A stretch of DNA of 15,257 nt from Prevotella sp. UBA3757 (GTDB taxonomy: Bacteria; Bacteroidota; Bacteroidia; Bacteroidales; Bacteroidaceae), in the NCBI GenBank assembly GCA_002371715.1, contig DFGF01000134.1, positions 26,458 to 41,714 on the forward strand, written 5' to 3'. The translations under genes were made by a program, and so were the position numbers. This document shows positions 1-7,161 of the stretch, piece by piece. Position 1 is the stretch's first letter; each line of letters starts with the position of its first letter. Below the pieces are notes generated by a model. That model ran no database searches. It was not told the DNA's origin and was given only the letters and a program-made list of their open reading frames with translations.

Positions 1-446
1 TGGAGGACATTGAGACGCTGGCCATTGCCTCGCTGAAGGACGGCCGTAAGCTCTACTCGAGCTACGACGTTGGCAAGCAGCTGGACCGCAAGCGTGGCTA
101 TTGCGACCTTGACAACTTCGACTACGCCTCGCTGTTTAATACCACGTTCAATATGACCAAGGCCGAGCGCATCTCGACGTTCGACAGCGGCTCAACCCAC
201 GCCATGACGCTGACGGCCGTAGACCTCAACGCACAAGGCGAGCCGCTGAAGTGGAAGGTAGAGAACTCGTGGGGAGCCTCATGGGGCCAGCAGGGCTGCC
301 TGATTATGACAGCCCGCTGGTTCCGCGAATATATGTTCCGATTGGTTGTTGACAAGCAGTATGTCAGTGAAAAACTGCTGAAGGACTACGAGCAGAAGCC
401 AGTCATGGTCATGCCCGAAGATCCGCTATTCCAAGAGGATATGTAA
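1..446 (+). CDS. pepC: Aminopeptidase C / bleomycin hydrolase family cysteine peptidase, C-terminal part
   Basis: Partial gene entering from the left edge; the frame is read from base 3 and ends at TAA 444-446. About 147 residues are visible. Peptidase C1B (bleomycin hydrolase) enzymes are papain-fold cysteine peptidases that trim N-terminal residues from peptides. The catalytic Cys lies upstream, outside the window. The other two catalytic residues are visible: His in STHAMT (codon 198-200) and Asn in KVENSWG (codon 264-266). The stretches YDVGKQLDRKRGYCDLDNFDY, NMTKAER, WFREYMFRLVVDK and a C-terminal tail close to the family end (MVMPEDPLF) all match the family. In bleomycin hydrolase the C-terminal residues reach back into the active site and enforce aminopeptidase action; the intact tail suggests that applies here. 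The gene converges on the leftward nucleotidyltransferase remnant, with a 38-base tail overlap. Family call sure; the symbol is by family. Confidence 0.93.
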   Translation, partial: EDIETLAIASLKDGRKLYSSYDVGKQLDRKRGYCDLDNFDYASLFNTTFNMTKAERISTFDSGSTHAMTLTAVDLNAQGEPLKWKVENSWGASWGQQGCLIMTARWFREYMFRLVVDKQYVSEKLLKDYEQKPVMVMPEDPLFQEDM

Positions 447-1086
447 TCATTACGTGCAAGACACGTTCCACTTTGGGCGCTTCCCGCATCACATCGCTGA
501 GCAGGAAGCGTCCTTCTTTTTCCAGCGGTTCGAAAGGCATGAACTGGCGCTCCAGCCTCAGCGTATGCTGCAGCAGCCACATCATGCCGCGGCCAAAGCG
601 GCGGACGCTGAACGACGCCAGCAGCCCCCCACCCTTCAGCGGTTCGTTCATTCCCCTGTTTGCCGTCAGCACGTAGTAGTAGTCCATCACGTCGCGCATC
701 GTCAGCTCGCGGTGCAGATATAACTTGTAGAGTCGCTGTATGATGACGTCCGACAGCATTTTCACTTCGTAGTCCGAACGCTGTCTGAGGTCTTGCAGTT
801 CCTCGCTGTAGCATAGCGAAAGGATGGAGGGAGAGACAGCCGTTTCATTCGCCTCGCGAATGGTTTCCGCCTCTGCCATCCAGTCCAGGCTGACCTCCTG
901 CGGCGCGCGCAACCCGAACTCAAACAGCTTCGTTACGCCGTGATAGCATACACCTTCCACGTTTTGCTGTTTCGACATCTCGTAGAGTTGCAGCCATTCT
1001 TCAGGTTCTGGTCCGCGGCTCAGACAGTCGGTCTGGCCTACGGACACCTGAAGCAATTCAAAAAAAAGTTCGTCAATCTTTTTCAT
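409..1086 (-). pseudogene. NTP_transf_5-type nucleotidyltransferase lacking its catalytic core (probable remnant)
   Basis: 225 codons from ATG at 1086 to a stop at 409. The first 80 or so residues (ELLQVSVGQ, CLSRGPEPEEWLQLYEMSKQQ) resemble the N-terminus of the nucleotidyltransferase family common in Bacteroidales surface-polysaccharide loci. Residues from about 110 (LYKLYLHRELTMRDVMDYYYVL, RRFGRGMMWLLQHTLRLE, PFEPLEKEGRFLL) resemble its C-terminal half. As I recall the family, full proteins are about 350-380 residues with a GDIDLW-like metal-binding motif in the middle. Here there is no such motif and roughly 150 residues are missing. The usual segment after EGRFLLxE (GNFG and a basic tail) is also replaced by a short ending that runs into the convergent pepC gene. 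The frame is otherwise open, so it may be translated. Alternatively it is a genuinely short non-catalytic paralogue. It lies 66 bases after the beta-galactosidase and could be read from that operon. Confidence 0.6.
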
Positions 1087-1152
1087 TCTATCCGTTAGTG
1101 AGTGCTAAAAAAACACATAGTTTTTGCAGAGGAATCTCTGGGGAAGAATCAA

Positions 1153-4100
1153 CTATTTACGCACGGGCTTGATGACAAACGTGAAGTCCTTGTCGTCATA
1201 ACCCACCCGATACTCAGGACGCGGCCACGCTCCCCAGGAGTTGACACAGCCCAGTCCGAACTGGCGCTGCTGGACGTGCACCTGAGTCAGCGGGCGTTCC
1301 ACCAGATCGCCCGAGTGATGTCCGAAAGTCCTGTCCTTGCGAGTATAGTCGTCGAGGTCGTCCGTCAGATAGTTCAGCGCCGAACACTCGATGGGCTGGG
1401 CAGCGTAGAACTCGAGTCCACGACCCTGGGCGTCGAGCACGCGGAACCAGCGCACATCGGTATGGTTGCCAGACTCCTGCGGACGGATATAGGGGAAGTA
1501 CTCGTCCTTTACCTTATTATGATACACGCCAAGGAACTGGCTGCTATTGCGGTCAATATAGTTTTCGACAGGGCCGCGGCCGTAGTAGTTGACAGCATCA
1601 AACTGCTTGGGCATCTGCAACTGCATGCCGTAGCGGAACATGTCGCTCTCCTTGGCCTGCTTGTCGGTGGCAAGCTGCTGGCGCACGACCACCTCGCCGT
1701 TCTCCTGAAGCGTGTAGGTCATGGTCAGCGTAGCCTTCACGTCAGGCATTTCAAACGTGGCAACGACCTGATTGTCAGCGACCTGACAGTCCTTCAGCTG
1801 CATCTGCGGCTGACGCCACTTGCCAAAGCGCTGCGGCAGCCGTGCGCCATTGTCATTGTCCGTCGGCGCACGCCAGAACTCGGGTTTCACCGACTGGCGG
1901 TCGACGAGCATGGGCTGGCCGTCGACGTCCAGATAGTCAATCCATCCCGACCACTTGCCAATAGTCAGTGCCGTGCCTGCGGCCTCGAACTTGACGTAGC
2001 TCACCGTTTCCTCCTTGTCGACCTTGGCGGTCTTGGCCTTGACGGCGGGGAACTTGTAAGGCTGCACCACAAACTGCTGACGGGCCAGCACTTGTCCCTT
2101 CTCTATCAGCGGCTGTGCGGCCTTGCTGCGCACTTCGAAGTTGACCAGCAGCTCGTCGTCGGCATGGTGTGAAAGCACCTTGGCCACCGCCTCCTTCAGT
2201 GCGGCGTCGGTAATGGTCTTACGCTGCTGGGGCGCAATGCCCGTCAGGTCAATTTTACCCGTATGCCTGCGAATCTGCCATACCAGTTCAACGTCATCCA
2301 GCGACTTAAAGAACTGCTCGTTATACACTTCGATGCTTCCATTCTTCAGTCCACGGTCTGTCAGCCAGACATTCTGGTAGTAGTAGGCCACCTCATGAGC
2401 ATGAGGATTCAACCGGCGGTCCGGCGCAATGATACCGTTGCAGTTGAAATTGTAGTCGCTGACGGGATAGCGTCCATAGTCGCCGCCATAGGTAAAGATT
2501 TCCTTACCCGTCAGCTGACTCTTGTCGCGCAGTCCCTGGTCTACGAAGTCCCAGATATAGCCGCCCTGGAATTTCGGATACTTGCGCACCAGTTCCCAAT
2601 ACTCCTTGAAACCGCCCATCGAGTTACCCATGGCGTGGGCATACTCGCACTGGATGAGCGGACGCGGATTGTTGCCCTTGGCGTAGCGTTCGCAGTGGTT
2701 GTAGTCAGCATACATCGGACAGAAGATGTCCGTCTTGCCCCAGTCGCCGGCCTGCTCGTACTGCACGGGGCGGGTCTGATCGTACTGCTTGGTCCAGTCG
2801 TAGCATTTTTCGAAGTTCGGTCCGTAGCCGGCCTCATTGCCCATTGACCAGACGATGATGGAGGGATGGTTCTTCAGCGTCAGCACGTTGGCCTGGTTAC
2901 GCTCCAGGTGCATCAGTTCGAAGTCCTTGTTCTTGGCCAGCGTCTTGTCGCCGTAGCCCATGCCGTGGCTCTCCAGGTTGGCCTCGGCTGTAACGTAGAG
3001 TCCGTATTCGTCGCAGAGCTCGTACCAGCGCGGGTCGTCAGGATAGTGACAGGTGCGGACGGCGTTGATGTTGAGCTGCTTCATGATCTTGATGTCCTGT
3101 AGCATGCGCTCCACAGAGACGACGTAGCCGCCGTCGGGGTCCAGCTCGTGGCGGTCGGCACCCTTTATCAGGATGGGCTGGCCGTTAACCAGCAGCTGAC
3201 CACCCTTGATTTCTACGTGGCGGAACCCTACGCGCTGCCGCACCACCTCCAGCACGTCGCTACCCTTCCTGAGCGTCAGGAAGAGGTTGTAGAGGCGTGG
3301 CGTCTCGGCCGACCATGGCTTTACGTTTTCCAAGCTGACCTCCTGTCCGCGATCGTCGGTCAGTCGCTGCTCGACGACAGTGCCCTTAGGCACCTTGACA
3401 TCCACCTGCAGCACGCCGCGGCCGTCCACATAGTCCTGACGGATGAAGAGGTCCTGGATATGCTGCTTCGGGCGAGCATAGAGGTACACCTCGCGGGCAA
3501 TGCCCGTAAAGCGCCAGAAGTCCTGATCCTCCAGATACGAGCCGTCGCACCATCGCATGACCTGCATGGCTATCAGGTTTTCGCCCTTCTTCAGATACTT
3601 CGTGACGTCGAACTCGGCGGCCACTTTCGAGTCCTCCGAATAGCCCACGAACTTGCCGTTGATCCAGACTTTGAGGTTGCTGGTGGCCGACCCGACGTGG
3701 AAGTATACCTGCTGTCCCTTCCAGCTGTCGGGCATGACGAAGGTGCGACGGTAGGAGCCCGTATAGTTGTTGGTTTCGCCGATGTACGGCGGGTCGGTCT
3801 TAAACGTAGATCCCCACGAGTAGCCTACGTTCTTGTAGATTCTGTCACCGTAGCCGTTGAGTTCAAAGAGCCCGGGCACAGGGAAGTCCACCCATTCCGA
3901 GTCGTCGAAGCGCAGGGTGTAGAAGTCCTGCGGCGCCTGCTGGTGGTCCTTGACAAAGCAGAAGCGCCACTTGCCCTCCATGGAGAGGTAGCGTTCTGAC
4001 TGCGCCTTGTCGTTAGCCTTGGCCTTGTCGGCATTCTCAAAGGCAAAGAAGTTGGCTCTCCGCGTCTCACGGTTCACCTGGTTTACCTGTGGATTTTTCC

Positions 4101-4170
4101 ATTCTGGCGCCTGCTGGGCTGCAACGCTCACGGCAGCCATCCACATGACGGCTAATAGCAACTGTTTCAT
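1153..4170 (-). CDS. Glycoside hydrolase family 2 beta-galactosidase, periplasmic
   Basis: 1005 residues, the usual length for LacZ-type GH2 enzymes. It hydrolyses terminal beta-galactosides by a retaining mechanism. A signal peptide (MKQLLLAVMWMAAVSVAAQ, residues 1-19) points to the periplasm, unlike cytoplasmic E. coli LacZ. Domains in order: sugar-binding jelly roll (about 60-235, with NGKFVGYSEDSK and YLEDQDFWRFTGI), immunoglobulin-like domain (about 236-330), TIM barrel (about 331-610) and the LacZ C-terminal small-chain domain (about 710-1003, with YGRGPVENYIDR and HTDVRW). The acid/base is E446 in WSMGNEAGYG and the nucleophile is E509 in IQCEYAHAMGNSMGG; WDFVDQGL at 540-547 is also conserved. 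It is the last gene of the pepD operon, 36 bases after the lipoprotein. Natural substrates could be lactose, host glycans or plant galactans; no SusC/D pair or regulator is in view to decide. No lesion seen. Confidence 0.95.
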   Translation of the reverse strand: MKQLLLAVMWMAAVSVAAQQAPEWKNPQVNQVNRETRRANFFAFENADKAKANDKAQSERYLSMEGKWRFCFVKDHQQAPQDFYTLRFDDSEWVDFPVPGLFELNGYGDRIYKNVGYSWGSTFKTDPPYIGETNNYTGSYRRTFVMPDSWKGQQVYFHVGSATSNLKVWINGKFVGYSEDSKVAAEFDVTKYLKKGENLIAMQVMRWCDGSYLEDQDFWRFTGIAREVYLYARPKQHIQDLFIRQDYVDGRGVLQVDVKVPKGTVVEQRLTDDRGQEVSLENVKPWSAETPRLYNLFLTLRKGSDVLEVVRQRVGFRHVEIKGGQLLVNGQPILIKGADRHELDPDGGYVVSVERMLQDIKIMKQLNINAVRTCHYPDDPRWYELCDEYGLYVTAEANLESHGMGYGDKTLAKNKDFELMHLERNQANVLTLKNHPSIIVWSMGNEAGYGPNFEKCYDWTKQYDQTRPVQYEQAGDWGKTDIFCPMYADYNHCERYAKGNNPRPLIQCEYAHAMGNSMGGFKEYWELVRKYPKFQGGYIWDFVDQGLRDKSQLTGKEIFTYGGDYGRYPVSDYNFNCNGIIAPDRRLNPHAHEVAYYYQNVWLTDRGLKNGSIEVYNEQFFKSLDDVELVWQIRRHTGKIDLTGIAPQQRKTITDAALKEAVAKVLSHHADDELLVNFEVRSKAAQPLIEKGQVLARQQFVVQPYKFPAVKAKTAKVDKEETVSYVKFEAAGTALTIGKWSGWIDYLDVDGQPMLVDRQSVKPEFWRAPTDNDNGARLPQRFGKWRQPQMQLKDCQVADNQVVATFEMPDVKATLTMTYTLQENGEVVVRQQLATDKQAKESDMFRYGMQLQMPKQFDAVNYYGRGPVENYIDRNSSQFLGVYHNKVKDEYFPYIRPQESGNHTDVRWFRVLDAQGRGLEFYAAQPIECSALNYLTDDLDDYTRKDRTFGHHSGDLVERPLTQVHVQQRQFGLGCVNSWGAWPRPEYRVGYDDKDFTFVIKPVRK

Positions 4171-4206
4171 AGTGTACTGACTGATTATTGATGTTCTGTT
4201 TCTGTT

Positions 4207-4572
4207 TTAGTTTTCCTTAAATGCCACCACGCCTGTCATGTCCTTATCGATATAGAAAGTGGCACTGCAGGTGTCCTGCCCCATCAGGTAGCGGGTACGG
4301 ATGAGCCAGAGCGTCTTGCCGCTGCGCTGCTGGTAACTGATGGGGCGGCTGAAGTGGGCGGGTGTGCGCTGACGGAGCACCTGTATCAGCGAGTCGCTGA
4401 TGGTGCGAGTGGAGTCAACGTCGTAGAACTTCACGTAGCTCACCTTGTCGTAGTCGGCAACGTGGGAAGCCATGAAGTCCTTGACGATTGTCTTAGCCTC
4501 CTGCTGGCGTCCGCACGCGGCGAACAGCCAGCAGAGGGCTACACCTATTATTATATATGCAGGGTGCTTCAT
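4207..4572 (-). CDS. Small lipoprotein of unknown function
   Basis: 121 residues. An N-terminal hydrophobic stretch (residues 5-17) ends in a lipobox-like LFAAC with Cys20, so the protein is probably exported and lipidated. The remainder is a small soluble domain, roughly residues 25-121, rich in beta-type sequence (VSYVKFYDVDSTRTI, TLWLIRTRYLMG, CSATFYIDKDMTGVV). I do not recognise a named family; small lipoproteins of this build are common in Bacteroidales. Its ATG (4572-4570) overlaps the TGA of pepD (4571-4569) as ATGA, so translation is probably coupled to pepD. It is followed after 36 bases by the GH2 gene. The coupling and shared strand show that it is a real gene, but do not give its role. 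Confidence 0.8.
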   Translation of the reverse strand: MKHPAYIIIGVALCWLFAACGRQQEAKTIVKDFMASHVADYDKVSYVKFYDVDSTRTISDSLIQVLRQRTPAHFSRPISYQQRSGKTLWLIRTRYLMGQDTCSATFYIDKDMTGVVAFKEN

Positions 4573-6032
4573 GCTTTCAGCGGGATATTTTTCAGCACGT
4601 CGGTCAAGTGGTCCCAGACCATCTGGACGGTGGGGATGTGGAGTCGCTCGTCGGGCGTGTGGACGAAGCGCAGGGTGGGTCCGAACGACACCATGTCAAG
4701 ATTGGGGTAGCGCTCAGAGAAAAGTCCGCACTCCAGTCCGGCGTGGATGCCGCGAACGACGGGTTCCTTGCCGAACAGTCGCACATAGGACTCGCGGACG
4801 ATGCGCTGCAGGTCGCTGTCGGACCGCATTTTCCATGCTGGATAGCCGTCGCTGTGGCTGACCTCGGCACCGGCCAGCCGGAAACAGGCTCCGACGGTGG
4901 CACACATGTTGTCGAGGTTGGACATGACGTTCGACCGCTGCGACGAGACGATGGTGATGTCGCGCTCCGTGGTGACGATGCTAGCAATGTTGCTCGACGT
5001 TTCGACCATGCCGTTCAGCGCAGGGTCCTGACAGATGGCGTAGACGCCGTTGTCGACGGCCTGGAGGGCAAAGATGAAGCGGTCGGCTACCTGGCTGTCG
5101 ATCAAAGGTTCAGCGTCTGTACTCTCCATCGTCCAAACCATATTGGTGTCGGTGAAGCAGAACTCTTCCTCTGCCTGTGCAGCAAAGATGTTCCAGTCGG
5201 CCTTGACGTTATCCTTTATGTCACTGGGGACGGCTATGACGAACATGCCGTCGCGGGGAATGGCATTGTGCATCTTGCCCGAGTCGAAGCGGGCCAGTCG
5301 CACTCCCTCATACTTATTGACGGTCTGATAGAGGAACCTGCCCAGCAACTTGATGGCGTTGGCACGCTTCTTTTCAATGTCATCGCCAGAGTGGCCGCCG
5401 ACGAGTCCCTTCAGCTGTGCGCGCATGAAGAACAATCCGGCAGGAGCCTCCTCGCGCTGGAATGCGAATCGGGCCGTCGTATTGCGGCCTCCGGCGCAGG
5501 AGACGAAGATTTCGCCCTCGTCCTCTGAGTCGAGGTTAATCAGGTAGTCACCGGTCATGAAGCCGGCCTTCATGCCCTCGGCTCCGGTCAGTCCCGTCTC
5601 CTCGTCGCGCGTGAAAACGCACTCGACGGGGCCGTGGGGAATGTCCTGACTGGCCAGCAGTGCCAGCTCCATGGCGCAGCCGATGCCGTCGTCGGCGCCG
5701 AGCGTGGTGCCCTCGGCCGTCAGCCACTCGCCGTCGACGTAGGTACGTATGGGGTCGTTGTCGAAGTCGAAGGTCACGTCAACGAGCTTGTCGCACACCA
5801 TGTCCATGTGACTTTGCAGTATGACGGTCTTGCGGTTTTCCATTCCGGCGGTGGCCGGTTTGCGGATAATGACGTTGCCGGTCTCGTCGACCTGGGTGTC
5901 GAGTCCGTGGCTCTGTCCCCAGTTTCTGAGGTATTCAATCATCTTCTCTTCACGCTTCGAGGGGCGCGGAATCTGGTTAATCTTTGCAAACTCCTCGAAG
6001 ACCACAGCGGGTTTTAACTCATTTTTATTCAT
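4569..6032 (-). CDS. pepD: Cytosol nonspecific dipeptidase (aminoacyl-histidine dipeptidase, M20C)
   Basis: 487 residues, full length for PepD. Family M20C di-zinc dipeptidases cleave unblocked dipeptides such as Xaa-His in the cytoplasm; no signal peptide is seen. Expected metal ligands are visible: H75 in QSHMDMVC, bridging D114 in LGADDGIG, E145 in RDEETGLTG, D168 in NLDSED and H458 in VHTPDERL. The presumed catalytic residues are D77 and E144. The lid/dimerisation domain spans about 190-390, with GLVGGHSGDDI and HNAIPRD typical of the family. Assignment of individual ligands is by hand alignment to Vibrio and E. coli PepD. It is the first gene of a leftward operon with a lipoprotein and a GH2 enzyme. 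The likely promoter is the TATCTTTG box at 6114-6107, giving an AT-rich leader of about 65-70 bases with no Shine-Dalgarno site. Confidence 0.95.
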   Translation of the reverse strand: MNKNELKPAVVFEEFAKINQIPRPSKREEKMIEYLRNWGQSHGLDTQVDETGNVIIRKPATAGMENRKTVILQSHMDMVCDKLVDVTFDFDNDPIRTYVDGEWLTAEGTTLGADDGIGCAMELALLASQDIPHGPVECVFTRDEETGLTGAEGMKAGFMTGDYLINLDSEDEGEIFVSCAGGRNTTARFAFQREEAPAGLFFMRAQLKGLVGGHSGDDIEKKRANAIKLLGRFLYQTVNKYEGVRLARFDSGKMHNAIPRDGMFVIAVPSDIKDNVKADWNIFAAQAEEEFCFTDTNMVWTMESTDAEPLIDSQVADRFIFALQAVDNGVYAICQDPALNGMVETSSNIASIVTTERDITIVSSQRSNVMSNLDNMCATVGACFRLAGAEVSHSDGYPAWKMRSDSDLQRIVRESYVRLFGKEPVVRGIHAGLECGLFSERYPNLDMVSFGPTLRFVHTPDERLHIPTVQMVWDHLTDVLKNIPLKA

Positions 6033-6082
6033 ATTTAATGATTATTTTAATGTTTAATAATTATTGTTTCACTTTTAATTTG

Positions 6083-6090
6083 TACCTTTG
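6083..6090 (+). promoter_or_regulatory. -7 box for the rightward small membrane protein
   Basis: TACCTTTG, a full match to TAnnTTTG, 32 bases before the 6122 start. A weak TTG lies 16 bases upstream (6064-6066) but the -33 element is poor. It continues as TACCTTTGCAGGC, nearly the same extended motif seen before the tRNA and before the MATE gene. Confidence 0.6.
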
Positions 6091-6106
6091 CAGGCGAAAT
6101 ATTGTG

Positions 6107-6114
6107 CAAAGATA
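6107..6114 (-). promoter_or_regulatory. -7 box of the pepD operon promoter
   Basis: Read leftward this is TATCTTTG, a full match to the Bacteroidetes -7 consensus TAnnTTTG, and it lies 75 bases before the pepD ATG. No clear TTTG is found at -33. It is one half of a dyad with the rightward box at 6083-6090. Confidence 0.6.
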
Positions 6115-6121
6115 ATCATTT

Positions 6122-6334
6122 ATGATGAAAATTCTGCTGATAAGTACGTTAATAATTGCTATCGCGATGTTTTTTTCCCTCGTCAAAGTGCTTTCCCGCA
6201 AGAACGGCACCTTCTCGTCGCAGCACATCCACGACAGCCGAGCCATGCGCGAGCGTGGCATTCACTGCGTCATGGACCAGGACCGCGAAATGCGGCGTGG
6301 CAGCCGCTTTGCCGTCAGCGAGCGGTCAGCATAA
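6122..6334 (+). CDS. Small single-pass membrane protein
   Basis: 70 residues from MM at 6122/6125 to TAA 6332-6334. Residues 3-23 (KILLISTLIIAIAMFFSLVKV) form one transmembrane helix. The rest is a short, polar, Arg-rich tail with SSQHIHDSRAMRERGIHCVMDQDRE. From memory, Bacteroidales genomes carry a conserved small protein of the same plan: a helix, a KNG(x)F stretch, then (A)xRxRGIxC with xQDxE. This supports a real gene; its function is not known to me. The TACCTTTG box 32 bases upstream gives it its own promoter. Another reading frame stays open across this region and joins the downstream OmpH frame, but it lacks the conserved features, so I prefer this frame. The next gene starts 76 bases on. 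Confidence 0.72.
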   Translation: MMKILLISTLIIAIAMFFSLVKVLSRKNGTFSSQHIHDSRAMRERGIHCVMDQDREMRRGSRFAVSERSA

Positions 6335-6410
6335 GCAGCAAGGACAAGCAAGCAGAGTCAGCACACAACGCGAAAGAACAAGAAACAATATAAACAGAAA
6401 AACGAAAAGA

Positions 6411-7025
6411 ATGAAAAAGTACATGTTTTTGGCCGCAGCTGCCATCGTAGCTCTGGCTTCGTGCAACAACGAGAGTCCCAAAATGGATGAGAAGCCTGCC
6501 GCCGGCGCCGGCCAGACGGGCGGTATCAAGATTGCGTACGTCGAGGTGGACTCGCTGATGACGCAGTATGAGTTCTGCAAGGAGTTCTCGCTCATACTGG
6601 AGAAGAAGAGCAACAATGCGCGCAACACGCTGAACTCGAAAGGCCAGGCCCTGCAGAGCGCCATGGCCAACTTCCAGCAGAAGCTGCAGAACAACGGCTT
6701 TACAAGCCGCGAACAGGCTGAGGGCCAGCAGGCCGCCATCCAGCGCCAGCAGCAGGGACTGCAGGAGCTGCAGGCCCGGCTGGAAAATGAGCTGGCCCAG
6801 GAGACGCAGAAGTACAACACCGCCCTGCGCGACTCGCTACAGCACTTCCTGGACGCGTACAACAAGGACAAGCAGTACGACTTCATCCTCACTAAGCAGG
6901 GTGACAACATCCTCTACGCCGCGAAGCGCTTCGACATCACCGCCGACGTCATCAACGGACTGAACAAGCGCTACAAGTCAACGCTGAAGGGGGCTGACAC
7001 CAAGAAGGACGAGAAGAAGAAGTAG
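6411..7025 (+). CDS. OmpH/Skp-family lipoprotein (periplasmic chaperone-like)
   Basis: 204 residues from ATG 6411; the frame is open further upstream, but this start gives a clean signal peptide and lipobox (MKKYMFLAAAAIVALASC, Cys18). After a flexible Ala/Gly/Pro linker comes the OmpH/Skp fold. GIKIAYVEVDSLM (38-50) is the entry strand and a long Gln-rich coiled coil runs over about 55-150. YDFILTKQGDNILYAAKRFDIT (156-177) is the closing strand, followed by a Lys-rich C-terminus. Skp proteins are trimeric chaperones that escort unfolded outer-membrane proteins across the periplasm. Here the lipobox predicts a membrane-anchored version, a known arrangement in Bacteroidetes, and the exact client is inference. 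The leader is A-rich with no Shine-Dalgarno site. It probably shares the rightward transcript of the small membrane protein; no separate promoter is evident. Confidence 0.88.
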   Translation: MKKYMFLAAAAIVALASCNNESPKMDEKPAAGAGQTGGIKIAYVEVDSLMTQYEFCKEFSLILEKKSNNARNTLNSKGQALQSAMANFQQKLQNNGFTSREQAEGQQAAIQRQQQGLQELQARLENELAQETQKYNTALRDSLQHFLDAYNKDKQYDFILTKQGDNILYAAKRFDITADVINGLNKRYKSTLKGADTKKDEKKK

Positions 7026-7045
7026 TAGTGGTACGGGGAATCTTT

Positions 7046-7067
7046 CAACAACGGATTCAACGGATTT
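7046..7067 (+). repeat. Copy of the CGACARCGRATT interspersed unit
   Basis: This unit begins CAACAACGGATTCAACGG and, in my hand alignment, matches the 11351-11371 copy (read on the minus strand) at about 18 of 22 positions. It sits 21 bases after the OmpH stop, directly upstream of the inverted-repeat pair at 7076-7150. Confidence 0.55.
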
Positions 7068-7075
7068 TTCTAAAA

Positions 7076-7150
7076 CGACAGCGAATTATACGGATTCAAC
7101 GAATTCGTCAATGTGTGGTAACTGCGCAAAATCCGTGTAATCCGCTGTCG
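7076..7150. repeat. 21-base imperfect inverted repeat between the OmpH-like gene and the helicase
   Basis: The left arm, 7076-7096, starts CGACAGCGAATTATACGG. The right arm, 7130-7150, is its reverse complement with two differences in 21 positions, one of them a G-U pair in RNA. The loop is 33 bases. It could fold into a long hairpin that ends the OmpH transcript, but no U-tract follows. The same unit recurs at 7046-7067 and 11351-11371, so an interspersed repeat is the better description. Confidence 0.7.
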
Positions 7151-7161
7151 CTAAAAATATA

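Noticed and set aside
452..466. ACGTG-CAAGA-CACGT inverted repeat between pepC and the nucleotidyltransferase remnant, as a bidirectional terminator
   Set aside because: Only five base pairs, and no T-tract on either side.
1127..1140. CAGAG-GAAT-CTCTG hairpin after the beta-galactosidase as a terminator
   Set aside because: The stem is five pairs and the T-run on the leftward strand follows only after 13 bases, so the form is not convincing.
1102..3999. Long open frames on the plus strand opposite the beta-galactosidase (for example 1102-2172 and 3148-3999)
   Set aside because: They mirror a well-supported GH2 gene. GC-rich codon use leaves few stops in the opposite strand, and their translations show no family motifs.
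6156..6410. N-terminal extension of the OmpH-like protein from 6156
   Set aside because: It overlaps the better-supported small membrane protein in another frame and would bury the signal peptide and lipobox that start at 6411.
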